Assembly (NCBI GenBank): GCA_032622095.1
Contig: CP136067.1
Span: 176,920,556-176,984,555 of the forward strand
Direction of reading: 5' to 3'
Length of the DNA: 64,000 nucleotides
Source: Siphonodentalium dalli
Lineage: Eukaryota > Mollusca > Scaphopoda > Gadilida > Siphonodentaliidae
Part shown: positions 1 to 10,791 of the stretch, piece after piece
How the letters are laid out: every line of letters begins with the position of its first letter
Numbering within the stretch: the stretch's first letter is position 1
Program-made: the position numbers and the translations under genes
The notes under the pieces: generated by a model
Told to the model about the DNA's origin: nothing
Database searches by the model: none
What the model saw: only the letters and a program-made list of their open reading frames with translations

Positions 1-245
1 ACATAGTTCTCAGCTTCAGTTCACCAATTCTGTCGGCCAATATATTGATTCACTTTTCTGATTATAAATTCTACTTTATTATACATTGTATAATGTAACT
101 TTCAATTAGCCTGTTCATGGATAACCGTTCTGACTGGCGCATCATGGACCAGATAGTACACAAAGGTTAATTGGATGGAGGTGAAATTACTCTGTGGTAT
201 TTAGAGTGATTTTTACCTGTAACACGCCTTATAACTTTTCGTTTT

Positions 246-406
246 AACCCTTTCAGTGCCAAGTCCGATTTGTGTATCAACCTATATGTCCTATATATAG
301 CTCTAGCTCTTTCCATCAATGTATCACATTATTATAATCAATAAATTTGAAAAATGATCAAGGAAATATGGGTTGATACAAAAACGGACTTGGTACTGAA
401 AGGGTT
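246..406. mobile_element. 161-bp MITE-like element
   Basis: The two ends are inverted copies of about 37 bp: the left end reads AACCCTTTCAGTGCCAAG and the right end is its near-perfect reverse complement. The flanks allow a TA target duplication. The interior is AT-rich and noncoding. It is a short non-autonomous DNA element; its superfamily cannot be told from the ends alone. Confidence 0.7.
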
Positions 407-553
407 ACGTAGTAATGTGACGGGTAACGTAGTAATGTGAACACATCAGTCATATATCATGAGGGTAAACATTTTTGAACGTGACGGAGAAGGTAGTAAC
501 GTGACGGAGAACGTCGTAATGTGAACACATCAGTCATATATCATGAGGGTAAA
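405..553. repeat. Short tandem/direct repeats
   Basis: A 44-bp segment at 426-469 recurs at 510-553 with one mismatch. Between and before these copies is a roughly 20-bp GTGACGG(G/A)-containing unit repeated imperfectly. No coding potential was seen. Confidence 0.75.
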
Positions 554-1050
554 AAAAAAAATTCCTCCATACTTTTCAACAATGTTTGGACTTAAAACTG
601 GGAGATAATGTAATTTTAACATCAAACTTCATTTAGACAGTCAGTATATATATTGTTGTGAACTTATTAAATACCCGGTATATGTCAGTCTAGGTCGCTC
701 CAAACATAAAATACATGGACGCCTCGCTTAAGCGATCACTGCAATGTGAAACTGAGCTAATCACATACAAAAACCTGTGATAGGTAGTTGAGATGAAACA
801 GAAATGAAATTTTTTATTTCGTGTTTCTAGGGTGATGGGTGTAAAAAAATGTGGTCGGAAAAAGTTGATAAAACAAACATGTTTGGGTCCCAAAAATGGC
901 CGAAGTAAAAAAGTATAATTCGTGTCTGAACCTTTTTTCGGACACCACCCTGCAAGATGTAAGGAAATAGAGCATTCGATGTTCATATGTCCCACATGTG
1001 TTAAAAAGGAGAACATTCGTCTTACCTCTGCTTGGCGCGTTGAAAGCACT
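554..1050. other. Unassigned noncoding stretch
   Basis: A poly-A run at 551-561 is followed by AT-rich sequence. A 119-codon open frame on the minus strand (690-1049) has no recognisable motif, and I do not call it a gene. Confidence 0.5.
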
Positions 1051-1800
1051 TAACCCATTCTATACTAAATGGATTCTCCCATTCAGTTATAACAGTATAC
1101 ATTGGAGGTGTCTGTTATTCATCTGGAGGGGTGTTCAGCAAAAATAAGCAGACGACACATAATAATAATGCAGAAGGGGACTTATTTATTATTTATTGGA
1201 GGGTCATCGTTTTGTTTAACTTATTATATGAACATCTCATATACGGGAGCTAGATCATGCCATGAATCTCTACTGTGGCTAACCCCCGTAGAGATCATAT
1301 TCCACAAGTGCAAAACCTGGGAACTTTTTGAAGGTTTGACAGCGAACCTTTTAAAATCGAAACAATAACACAGGGAATATAATTCTTAGTTATTATCTGT
1401 TTCTTACCAATGTATTTCACTGTAGGTGAGATCCCAACTAGAAATTTCACGATTTAAGTGACTTTGTGAGCGATTTTGCTTTGCGTTTCTTACAATTATG
1501 GTATTTCTCCTGAGTAATTAATTTAATGTTTATTGCTATATCGGCTCACAAAAGTCACAGTAAAGCATGCAATTTGAATTTGGACCCTGACCTACAGCGA
1601 AGTACATTATTAAAGAACAGACAATAACTGAAGAATATATTCCCCGTGTTATTTTTTCGACTTAATAAGGTTCCCTGTCAAAACTTCAAAAAGTTCCAAG
1701 GTTTTGCACTGGTGGATTATGATCTCTACGGGCGTTATATTCATGGCATGATCTTATACGGGAACTACTCGTCATCGATGAATTAGTATATCAAGGGTTT
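1051..1800 (+). mobile_element. Family A MITE, copy A1, split by an AI foldback
   Basis: The left end (CTATACTAAATGGATTCTCC) matches the ends of other A copies at 3.97, 8.89, 37.85 and 53.32 kb. The A right-end pattern resumes after 1755 with a diverged GATGAATTAGTATA tail. The interior carries the family hallmark TTCAGCAAAAATAAGCAG. It is interrupted at 1249-1755 by an AI element. Confidence 0.75.
1249..1755. mobile_element. AI foldback element, copy 1, nested in A1
   Basis: The two halves, about 1250-1500 and 1515-1755, are diverged inverted copies of each other over most of their length. The tips share ATCATGCCATGAAT in opposite orientation. The 8-bp ATACGGGA at 1241-1248 and 1756-1763 is a good target-site duplication. 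The centre contains a TTAA, which in the second AI copy (53.4 kb) has received element H2. It is noncoding. Confidence 0.8.
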
Positions 1801-1838
1801 GAACATCTTCAATAAGTCCTTGGGCATGTAAGTTCCTT

Positions 1839-2076
1839 ATATGTGACCCGCCATATCAAATCCAGTCGGAAGTCGGGATTTTTTTTACCCTGTGCCAATG
1901 CATTCTCTTAACAATTTTTTATCATGTTTTTTAAATAAATGTTTCTTACAATTTTATAGGACATAAAATAAAAAAACACCCATTACCCTGCAGGGAGCCC
2001 CACACATATATAGAAGCACATAGAAGAGTGTCGTCTGCTCATGTTTGTCTGGGGCTCTGTATGGTGAAATTATAAA
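1839..2076 (+). mobile_element. Element I, copy I1, right end lost
   Basis: It starts with the same terminus as I2 (ATATGTGACCCGCCATATCA) and is collinear with it. However, the first hairpin is collapsed: GCCAATGCATTCTCTT runs straight into AACAATTTTT, exactly as if the palindrome had been deleted between short CTT repeats. The right hairpin and right terminus are absent. Confidence 0.8.
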
Positions 2077-2200
2077 ATTGTTATATGTTACTAGTATTAC
2101 CTGTCGTGTATCCCAGTGTCTCACATATATCCGATCGAGTCACAGAGACAACACATTCAAGAGAAATGTTTACGGTCTCGTTATCAGTTGCAGTACATGT

Positions 2201-2663
2201 ATATGTGACCCGCCATATCAAATCCAGTCGGAAGTCGGGATTTTTTTTTACCCTGTGCCAATGCATTCTCTTATATATGCCTCCATAGGTCGCCTCGCAT
2301 ATATAAGAGAATGCATTGGCTTAACAATTTTTTATCATGTTTTTTAAATAAATGTTTCTTACAATTTTTAGGACATCAAATAAAAAACATCCATTACCCT
2401 GCAGGGAGCCCCACACATATATAGAAGCACATAGAAGAGTGTCGTCTGCTCATGTTTGTCTGGGGCTCTGTATGGGTGAAATTATAAAATTGTTAAAGAA
2501 TACAAGAACAATTTATTAAAATTGTAAAAAATGTTTAGGCCAATGCATTCTCTTATATATGCGAGGCGACCTATGGTCGACTCGCATATATAAGAGAATG
2601 CATTGGCACAGAGTAGAAAAAAATCCCGACTTCCGACTGGATTTGATATGGCGGGTCACATAT
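2201..2663. mobile_element. Element I, copy I2, complete, with twin hairpins
   Basis: The terminal inverted repeats are about 45 bp (left ATATGTGACCCGCCATATCA, right its reverse complement). Inside are two 64-69 bp palindromes. Between them lies a further small inverted element bounded by GGGAGCCCCA and TGGGGCTCTG. There is no open reading frame. It is non-autonomous, and its mobilising enzyme is unknown. Confidence 0.85.
2257..2607. repeat. Twin palindromes of I2
   Basis: The palindromes at 2257-2320 and 2539-2607 each read GCCAATGCATTCTCTTATAT on one arm and the complement on the other, around a GGTCGAC-type loop. The right palindrome is the inverted copy of the left. RNA from either strand could fold into a hairpin with about 29 paired bases. 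The same pair occurs in H1, H2 and at 33.3 kb. Confidence 0.9.
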
Positions 2664-2858
2664 GAGTACTTCGGGCACGTCTTTGTTGGCCTATTTTGAT
2701 AACAGAAGATGACAAAGCAAGTTACTTGGCTTCAACGGACCTGGGTCATTTGAAGGTCAAACATTATGTGAACGTAAATTGCTTGTAGGTAAAATGTACA
2801 ATGTAGGTCGATCAATGTGAAAAATAGGAAATACCGACCTACTTACTATATATATACT

Positions 2859-3790
2859 TTAAACGTACTCAATCCGTACTCAACAACAATATTTCTTCAA
2901 AATACGCTTATCACAATCGATTAAAGGTACGGTTGGCCTTGGCGGTGGGTATCCTGTGAAAATATCTCCACCCGTCAAAAACCGCCACAAACAGAAAGAA
3001 CATCAAAATGTAGACAGACTTTGTCCGTATACAAATAAGAAATATCGCATAAACTGTATGGTATTGACATATGTTTGACCATTGTTATGTAAACAAAAGA
3101 ATAAAAAGTTACTTTCCTGGTGTTTGTTTATATTATGATGGTAAACATAAAGAGCGTTCTTTGTTGGTGAATTCCTGATATGGAATTATTAAAGAGCGTT
3201 TATGCCATTTATGTGTGATTAGCCAGTAGCATTCTGCTGTCTTCTGTAACACAATCATACTCTTGCTTAGGTAAAATATAGTAGGTCTTGATGATAGCAT
3301 GCTGTTTACGCGATGGTCATGGTATATATGAACGAAACTGTATGCGTTTTAATGTTTTTCTGTTTACGGTGATTGGAACAAATATGAATATTTTCGACAA
3401 TAAAGGCCGCACGTGCCTTTAATTGCAACAAAATAATGCTAACCACTGTGAACTATGGTGTCAAATTTCCCAAAAAAGTTTTATTTATCAAGATTTTCTT
3501 CAACGAAATATGGCCGTATTATTACTTGAGCATCACGAAATTTGGCCGTATTACCACTTGATTTTAGAGTTATCCATTTTCATCCGCAATTTTGTCCGAG
3601 ATCGTCCGTTTGACGACGTTTTTCTGGGCCACAAATAATTGCACATCTCGAGAAATAAAAAACTTCAAAAATCGATATCTGATCACTCTGAGCTTTGATG
3701 TGTGGGTTCCTGACTCGATTCAAATATTTGTTACCCCCGAAACCAAAGAAATAGTAATTTGGAGCTTTAATTCGGATAATGCATCATTAA
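2859..3790 (+). mobile_element. Element X, copy X1, split by C1
   Basis: The left end TTAAACGTACTCAATCCG matches the X2 left end. The part after C1 (3423-3790) aligns with X2 internal sequence, sharing AAATCGATATCT and the ACCCCCGAA segment. The element is diverged and noncoding. Its TTAA ends match those of X2. Confidence 0.65.
2921..3422 (+). mobile_element. Family C MITE, copy C1
   Basis: About 500 bp, beginning TTAAAGGTACGGTTGGCC and ending in the inverted partner GGCCGCACGTGCCTTTAA. TTAA lies at both borders. It carries the paired AAAGAGCGTT boxes at 3149 and 3191, with CCTGATATGG between them. Six more copies are in this window. There is no transposase, so mobilisation in trans by a TTAA-specific (piggyBac-type) enzyme is inferred. 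Confidence 0.92.
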
Positions 3791-3972
3791 AATAACTTGT
3801 CAAAGTAAGTCGACGCAGTTATCAATTGCAGCTATTTTAATATTTGTTTCACTGAGGTGAGACAAATGACGCTCGCATCACTTAAGGTAGGTAATCGTAG
3901 GAACATTAGACGGATTCAAGTAGCTCGACAATGTTTTTAAATGGATGGATCAGAAAACTTCAAACCGTTCTT

Positions 3973-4667
3973 ATCGCTTTCTACACTGAATGAATTCTCC
4001 AACTCAGTTATAATAGTATATATGACAATGGTCTATTATTCAGTTAGATGGGTGCATGTTCAGGAAAATTGAGCAGACGACAAACAAGTTAAAAGATAAT
4101 ACAAGTGTAGAAAGATTCATATTAATTGGCGGGAAATGTTTATACAATGTTCATGATATATGACCGTTGAAGCCCACATGGCGGTTTGCGCTCCAAAATA
4201 CACAAAATATTGTTCGCTTTTGAATTGTACTCGGTATCGAAATAGGTCGATAAATATCTGAACAACCTTTCTACGAGCATTATGTATCCCAAAAAGACGC
4301 ATAGAAGTCATGAAAAATACAACTGTGAATGCGGTGTATGGGTCCCAGCGGTGTTTGGTTTTGCCGACATGGAACAGAAAAGAGCCTTCCGTTGTGGTCT
4401 ATACCTGATATGGTAGCAATAAAGAGCGTTTGTCTGACTTATGGCGAAAAGTTGAAAACGGCTGGAAAATGGCTGTGACTTTTTCAAGTGTTTATCAGAG
4501 CATATGAAGCCGGTATATCAATAGTTCGCTTATTTATCGACCTATCTATCCGTCGCTCCAAATTACGTAGAAAAAAATTTGGAGCTTCGAATGAACTTAT
4601 ATCAGAACATTTCATAAGGGAACTAATGTATGTCTTGTAAATGAGTATTTAGTAAAGAAAGGGGTTA
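3973..4667 (+). mobile_element. Family A MITE, copy A2, split by B1
   Basis: The A left half (CTTTCTACACTGAATGAATT through GAGCAGACGACAAAC) ends near 4160. The A right end (GAACATTTCATAAGG through ATTTAGTAAAGAAAGGGG) resumes at about 4595. Family B sequence fills the gap. Confidence 0.75.
4160..4595 (-). mobile_element. Family B MITE, copy B1, nested in A2
   Basis: Reverse orientation relative to B2 and about 430 bp. It contains CGATAAATATCTGAAC, the paired boxes AAAGAGCCTT and AAAGAGCGTT exactly 42 bp apart, and CCTGATATGG between them. The tip that should read GAGCCATGTCC is lost at the right junction. Confidence 0.85.
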
Positions 4668-5571
4668 AAATTTATTTTCCTTAAAACTTATATTGGCAGA
4701 GCCCAAACCATAGTTATAATGTTGCCTGTGAAATTTGCCGTTCTCTTGTGTTAAGTCCAATTGTTGTCGACTTTCCGTGATAATGAACATTTGTAATTCC
4801 TGGATGGCTCTCCCCCAAGAGACTACTTCGTCTGCGCATTTCGTCTGTTCTGCTTTCAATAATATATAGGTATGTACTTTGGTTTTAATGGGAACCGAAA
4901 TGTTATAATTGAAATGTCATTAACGTAGGGTGAATAGAATCGACCTCTGAGGTCTGAGTTCTGGAGTGAATATAACTAATTCATCGTTTGCAATCATGTC
5001 ACTGATACACAGAGGACTAAACATTGATGAATTCATGAATGTATGCGCGACCTTTGTGCAAGTTTAAACAAAAACTAGAATAGTGTATTTCTCCAATCCA
5101 AAATACATGGTATGGAGATAAATTTGTGTGACAGTAACAATCCCTATCCCCCTGTGGTGTGCGGTTACCGACATGTTCGTGTGTGGTAACTTAAACATCG
5201 CATAGAATGGACATACATGTAGTTACTACAACAGTAATAGTCCCGGGGCTGATAGGATAACTCTGCACCCACCAGGATTTAACTTCACCTCACCCATTTT
5301 CTTCCTTATTATGTACCTCAACTTTTAAGCGATGTTAACACGAACAAAGTGGCCGTGTAGATACCAGAAAAGATGGCGTCCATCATGGCCGCCTTTTTTC
5401 TCCAGACTATATAGGCACTAAGTCAGTTTGATGCAACTTATAAATTGGCCCAATATGAATCAGATAGATGTCTATTATCTACACAGACTTAAATCATAAT
5501 CCCCTAATCCCTTTATGCGAATGGCTTTTGAGTAAGCAGGGAGACCACAGACACAGCTTTGTTTTTTTAAT
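4668..5571. other. Unassigned noncoding stretch
   Basis: No repeat with a convincing partner and no coding signal. A GATGGCGTCCATCATGGC segment near 5371 resembles one near 21790 and may be an old shared repeat. Confidence 0.4.
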
Positions 5572-5820
5572 TTAAAGGGCATGTATACACTAAATCCTGC
5601 CATTTGTGGGACCATCTCCTATTATACTCAACAGAACTCATTTACTTTATAACTCATTTTCATTATAATTACCATGTTGTTTGTATCGTTCATATAGCAC
5701 ATGAGTGTTTTTTATCACTCATACATGGCTCAAATTCATTCATTTGTTGCATATATCCTGTTAGGTATAATAAGAGATGCTCCCAAAAATGGCATGATTT
5801 AATGTACAGTACCCCTTTAA
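5572..5820. mobile_element. Element P, copy P1
   Basis: 249 bp bounded by TTAAAGGGCATGTATACACT and its imperfect inverse ending in CCCCTTTAA. The same family as P2 at 29.3 kb, sharing ACACTAAATCC, TTTTCATTATAATTACCATG and TTCATTCATTTGTTGCATAT. TTAA at both borders. Noncoding. Confidence 0.85.
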
Positions 5821-5837
5821 ACCTAACACACTAAAAG

Positions 5838-5985
5838 TAATGGTAATGAGACTAATGGCAATGTTAATGCATTACTTTTGAAACTAATGGCAATGTTAAG
5901 CATTACTTTTGAAACTAATGGCAATGGTAACGCACTACTTTTGAAACTAATGGTAATGCATTACTTTTTAAACTAACGGCAAAGT
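5838..5985. repeat. Imperfect tandem repeat, about 37-bp unit
   Basis: Four imperfect units of the form ACTTTTGAAACTAATGGCAA followed by TG(T)TAA(T)GCATT. Noncoding. Confidence 0.8.
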
Positions 5986-6642
5986 ACTGGACCCATCCCA
6001 AATTGTCACCACATCTAATAGACCGTAGCTGGTTTGTGCTGATATGCCGATTCTGTCAGACGAAAGATATGTATAGTACACAACCAAGTTCGAGAGGACT
6101 GATTCTAGATAATAAATTTACCGCGATGCTAGTTCACACCGTGAGCTAGAATAGATCATAATGAAATATGGGATGTCAAAATCTCCAGCAGAAACGCTTT
6201 ATGAACTCCCCAGGAGAGCCTGTCTGCGAAGACAATCAGCCAGTTCCGTGATAAATTGATGTTATGTTTGAATGAGTGGCAGCAATACATACAAGAACGC
6301 CACGTGATTAGAGCCACGATATTTCAACTCTCAACACGACTTTTGTAGCGCGAGGGAAAAACGAATGAACAAAAATTACTTTCGTTCACAAATATAATAG
6401 CATACCCTCCCAATAGACTTGGCTGCTATATCTGGATCATCAAACATGTCATTGTTGTGGTATCACTGTACGGTTGTGGTTGACCTCCTTCCCTTCATCG
6501 GTTATATAATATACGTGTAGCTGTCAGAAGGATCTAAATACAATTTTATTCAATATTCAGAATGTTTACAGTAATGCGCAAAGTAATTGACCCCTTAACC
6601 ACAGCAGAATTATGGGTGATTTTTCAGGATTTAGTCGGAAAT

Positions 6643-6707
6643 ATGGCTTGTTCCCATTCATCGGAAAGCTCTCACCGAGAGCTTTCCGATGAATGGCAAC
6701 AAGCCAT
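6643..6707. repeat. Near-perfect 65-bp hairpin
   Basis: The arms ATGGCTTGTTCCCATTCATC... and its complement pair over about 30 bp around a 3-nt ACC loop; the inner arm is CGGAAAGCTCTC. No second copy was found in the window. It could be a small foldback element or a hairpin RNA. The flanking 5986-6642 and 6708-7057 hold nothing else I can assign. Confidence 0.8.
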
Positions 6708-7057
6708 AGGTTGAAATGATAACGAAAACTAAAACACATTCGCCAAGCCCGAGTAACAAATACTCAAAACTGATTTGCCTGTCGCAGTGCTTCGGCGTTG
6801 ACCGTGACGTATAGCGGACACGATTTTTGCTCACACGAACTAATACCGTTTTCTTTCTGTGTGCATTTCTATATCAACCCATTTACACTAGTCTGCGTGT
6901 AGATCTATGTGCAGTTCTATAGCAATGTAAATGCACCCTTAAAACACTTCCTTCAACATTTCGCGGTATTGTCCAACTTCGATTTTCCAACTTCTACCAC
7001 TTTACCACAATGAATACTGAATGCTTATTGCTGAGTAGTTACTTCCGATAATATGTT

Positions 7058-7216
7058 TGTTGAACTTATTATATGAACATTTACCAATAATGAGTATAAA
7101 TCATTCTGCTTTTGTATTATCTGTTTTTTTTAATTTTATTATATAAACCCCCATGTGAATTATAGACCGTTCCAAAGTATACTTTTATAACTGAATGGGA
7201 GAATCAATTTACTAAA
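7058..7216. mobile_element. Rearranged family A remnants
   Basis: 7168-7216 is the reverse complement of an A left end (CTTTTATAACTGAATGGGAG, then TTTACTAAAGAAAGGG). Upstream, GAACTTATTATATGAACATT matches the A interior in the other orientation. Confidence 0.55.
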
Positions 7217-7666
7217 GAAAGGGTTGATAAATTTTATTGCACGTTGCACCCACTCCACCGACTTAACAATTGGAGATTTTCTCAAAACCCACTGTGGTTG
7301 GAGTTTTTTTTTATCTGGTGGAGATTTCAGTCTAGCATTGGACAGGAAATAGGAAACTGTTTTATTTCTGGTCAGATGCAACTATCTAAGTTAATTGAAT
7401 AATGCTCCATCTCTTCCGAACAAGTATTATAGTTTTTTTTATCATAATTTATATTGATTTTATTTCGATTTTTCTTCTATAATATACACAATCTTTCGGG
7501 AGGTTTGCGGGCTATATTTAGAACACAAACTTCTGGCATATTCGGATCATTGCACGATGGAGAACTCTGCCATGTTAGCACTCTTTGTCAAGGCAAAATG
7601 CCATTTCGCTTCAGATACTTTGCAGAAATAAACCACTTTATTATGCATTTATAGAAAAATAATACA

Positions 7667-8113
7667 TTAAACGGACATGGCTCATTCGAACCTCCAAATT
7701 ATTTTTCTACGTAATTTGGAGCGACGGATACGATAGGTCGAAAAATAAACGAACTATTGATATACCGGTTTCATATGCTCTGAAAAACACTTGCCAAAGT
7801 CACAGCCATTTTTCAGCAGTTTTCAACTTTTCGCCAGAAATAAAAAAAACGCTCTTTATTGCTTCCATATAGTGAATAGACTACCACTGAACGCTCTTTT
7901 CTGTTTCATGTCATGCAAATGGCTGTTTTGTGTTTGGGACCAAAAAAACGTATTCCAGTTGTATTTTTCATTACTTCAATGCGTCTTTGTGGGTTACATA
8001 ATGCTCGTAGAAAGGTAGTTGAGATATTTATCTACCTGTTTCGATACTGAGAAAAATTCAAAAGCGAATAATATTATGTGTATTTTGGAGCGCAATCCGC
8101 CATGTGGCTTTAA
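7667..8113 (+). mobile_element. Family B MITE, copy B2, complete
   Basis: 447 bp from TTAAACGGACATGGCTC to CCATGTGGCTTTAAA. The ends are imperfect inverted repeats and TTAA lies at both borders. It contains AACGCTCTTT at 7848 and 7890, which are the paired boxes read on the other strand, 42 bp apart. There is no open frame. It is the reference copy for B1, B3, B4 and B5. Confidence 0.9.
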
Positions 8114-8302
8114 ATCTTTAGTTTTGTCTGTTTTATTGACAGTTGTTGATCGGAAGAGATAGACCATGTTAAACGTTGGTTGGAAAAAAAGAGCATAATC
8201 GCAGCCTATTTCCCCGTCAGATATTTCAATATGCTGCGTATAGCTTAGGCATGACGTTTCCAACTTTTGGAAATTGTATAGAATATTAGGAGTGGCGAGA
8301 GG

Positions 8303-8344
8303 CCACCGACCCATTCATCACATCCACCGACCCATTCATCACAT
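8303..8344. repeat. Two 21-bp direct repeats
   Basis: CCACCGACCCATTCATCACA(T) occurs twice in tandem with no mismatch. Confidence 0.8.
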
Positions 8345-8454
8345 CCACGACTTCATTCAGTTAGTATCCGTTGAATTTCTGGCGAACCATGAACGAGTTA
8401 AAAAAAAACTTAAATTAGACATGGTATTTAAACAACGAGCAATATGAATTCCAT

Positions 8455-8775
8455 GATGCTAATTAGCCTAATATGACAGAGGTATCAAGTCAACGCCAAA
8501 CTACTCCGGAATGTGACATTCTTATTAATTATTCATGATTTTCATTAGTACTGGAACAAGAAGTTGAAATTGAATTCAATTAAATCCACTTTATTCTGAT
8601 CTTAAATGCTTAGACATTACATACATGTTTGAGTATATGTCATTTAATTAAATTTAAATTTAATGATTCTAATACGACAGAAGCATCAAGTCGACGTAAA
8701 TCATCTCCGGCATGTGACAATCTTATGTATTATTCAGGTTTTTCATTAGTACGGGGACAATAAGTTGAACGACTT
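8455..8775. repeat. Pair of diverged ~115-bp direct repeats
   Basis: 8455-8570 and 8661-8775 share TAATATGACAGA / TAATACGACAGA, ATCAAGTC(A/G)ACG, ATGTGACA and TTTTCATTAGTAC in the same order. They look like two old copies of one unit. Confidence 0.65.
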
Positions 8776-8885
8776 GTTCTAAGAATCAATTATGATATGA
8801 CATCGATGAAGTACTGAGAGATGTCCCCTTAACGACTGGGTAAATATATCAATCTTTGAGTAGGATAACTCATTATGCGTGGATT

Positions 8886-9143
8886 ATACCCCTTTATATA
8901 CTCAATGTATTCTCCCATTCAGTTATAACAGTATATATTGGAATGGTCTATTATTCATTTGGAACGGTGTCAACAAAATATTAGCATACGACGGAGATAC
9001 GAAAAGATGACAAAAATGCAGAAGAATTACCACTAATTGGTGAGAAATGTTCAGATAATATAAAAAACAACTTGTTAAATTTATTATTTGAACATTTCAT
9101 AAGGTAATTACTCATCAATGAGTATTTAGTATAGAAAGGCTTA
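8886..9143 (+). mobile_element. Family A MITE, copy A3, uninterrupted
   Basis: About 258 bp. The left end is CCCTTTATATACTCAATG and the right end, TATTTAGTATAGAAAGGCTTA, is inverted relative to it. The interior has GTATATATTGGAATGG on the left and ACATTTCATAAGG on the right. This is the best reference for the split A copies at 1.05, 3.97 and 53.3 kb. Noncoding. Confidence 0.85.
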
Positions 9144-9267
9144 GAATGCATGCAACGAGAATTAATAAACTGGCACATATGGAAAACGAGATAAAAACTA
9201 TTGGATCCAGAGATAAATTTCGCTAGTTTCCTGTCAAATGAGAGATATCAATACAACAAAAATGAGT

Positions 9268-9353
9268 GTGTTACGATATAGATCAATATGTTACGATACA
9301 TGTATAGACAAATGCGTTACGATATAGACCAATGTGTTACGAAATAGACCAAT
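9268..9353. repeat. Imperfect ~20-bp tandem repeat
   Basis: About four units of the form ATGCGTTACGATATAGACCA, with substitutions and an insertion in the second. Confidence 0.8.
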
Positions 9354-10253
9354 GCGTGAACATTTATTGATATTCATAATAAAACCAACGAGATTCTTGC
9401 CTCTTTATTAATAAGCGAAACTAATTAGATTTAGAACAACATTGACGCCATGGCCGGTTTCGTCATCTCCAGTTCAAAGCTCCGAGTTTAAACCCACATT
9501 GAAGGCTCAGCCAACCCGGGTCTAATGAGGCGTTTGTGCCGATCAGTGGCTAAGTGATTCGGTCAAAATTGTCACTCGCCCTCAATTAACAAATGCACGC
9601 TTATAACAACTCTCGTGTGAGAATGAATAAATTTTGGAAATCGGCCACTCTCACCTTATAGACATTTCGTCAATCGTGACTCTTTATAGCGCCACACGTT
9701 GAACTGATTTTGGAACAGTTATAAACAGCGGATAAATACAAATTCGTCATCTCAGGTTAGCCTACTTTTTCTGGACCGTCGAATTATATGGTTTAGTTTC
9801 CAGTTTAACGTAATATAAACGCACACACATTATCGCAATTGACAAAACACTTATCCGGGTGGTTCTCCCTTAAACGAGCAAATTGATGTCTCGTGTACAA
9901 TTGTTCCATAAAAATATGATTGTGCCACAAACAAGACCTATTGTGGCATTCCATTTCACTGATGAGCATGTGGCACACCGTTATGATATAACAGTATTGT
10001 AATATATCAACACATGCCTTTAGTTACATGATCAAAACAGCGAGAAAACACGAAAATCGCACTGTCTCATCGCCTAACTGCGAAATTTCATTTTATTCCT
10101 ATTAAGTTATCTTACCTCTAATTGACAAACAACGTGCACTGTTATGTTATTTCTTGGACTCTTTATCTATTAATATCATTTATGATGCACGTTTTTCGTG
10201 GTTTGATGTAAATATTGACTCTGAAACATCGAAAATCGCCTGTCTCGAGAAAT
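9354..10253. other. Unassigned noncoding stretch
   Basis: AT-rich, no coding signal, no partner found in the window. A tRNA-like string near 9440-9560 was considered and rejected. Confidence 0.4.
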
Positions 10254-10631
10254 GTCCACACCGCGACATTATTTACAATATAGGCCATCCCGGTTCCATT
10301 TTAACTAAGGGCAACAACCTACCATACGGATAAGAAAGTTTTGCCTTTTGACAATTTGTTTTGAAGATTTTGGACAATATAAAGAATCGAAACAAATGAA
10401 AAATGAGACGAAAATAGGTGTACCCTCCAGCGAACCTTAATTAATGTCCACACCGCGACGCTATCAAAGGAACTAGAAAACATGTCGGGAGACTACCAAA
10501 ATTGCTCAAATAGTACACATGGGGTGAAGAATCGTGAATAAAAACGAACGGACGCCTGACATAAACAGAAAATGAAAAAAAATGAAGAAAATATCAAAAT
10601 TGTCCACACCGCGACATGTCCACACCGCGAC
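10254..10631. repeat. Four exact copies of GTCCACACCGCGAC
   Basis: The 14-mer starts at about 10254, 10446, 10602 and 10618, all in the same orientation and all preceded by T; the last two are adjacent. It holds two CpG and stands out in AT-rich surroundings that are otherwise dissimilar between copies. This looks more like a protein-binding site cluster or a dispersed short repeat than a decayed element. Confidence 0.75.
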
Positions 10632-10747
10632 GCAGAATAACGTTACAGCCATCCACAGACACATTTCACGCTTAGAATATTTGGGTGGTTATGTTGTAAA
10701 ATGGGTCAACACGATGTACATACACATATAGTTGTTATTGTATCCGG

Positions 10748-10791
10748 GGGGGGGGGGGGTTGTGAGTGAGTTGGTGGGGGGGGGGGGGTGT
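10748..10791 (+). repeat. G-homopolymer runs
   Basis: Two runs of 12 or more G separated by TTGTGAGTGAGTTGGTG. G-quadruplex formation is possible. The run lengths are probably unreliable in assembly. Confidence 0.85.

Noticed and set aside
690-1049. 119-codon minus-strand frame
   Set aside because: No recognisable motif and no conservation evidence; length is within chance for AT-rich DNA with this many frames.
9440-9560. tRNA- or SINE-like box (TGGCTAAGTGATTCGG)
   Set aside because: It resembles an A box, but no B box lies at the right distance and no cloverleaf can be drawn.
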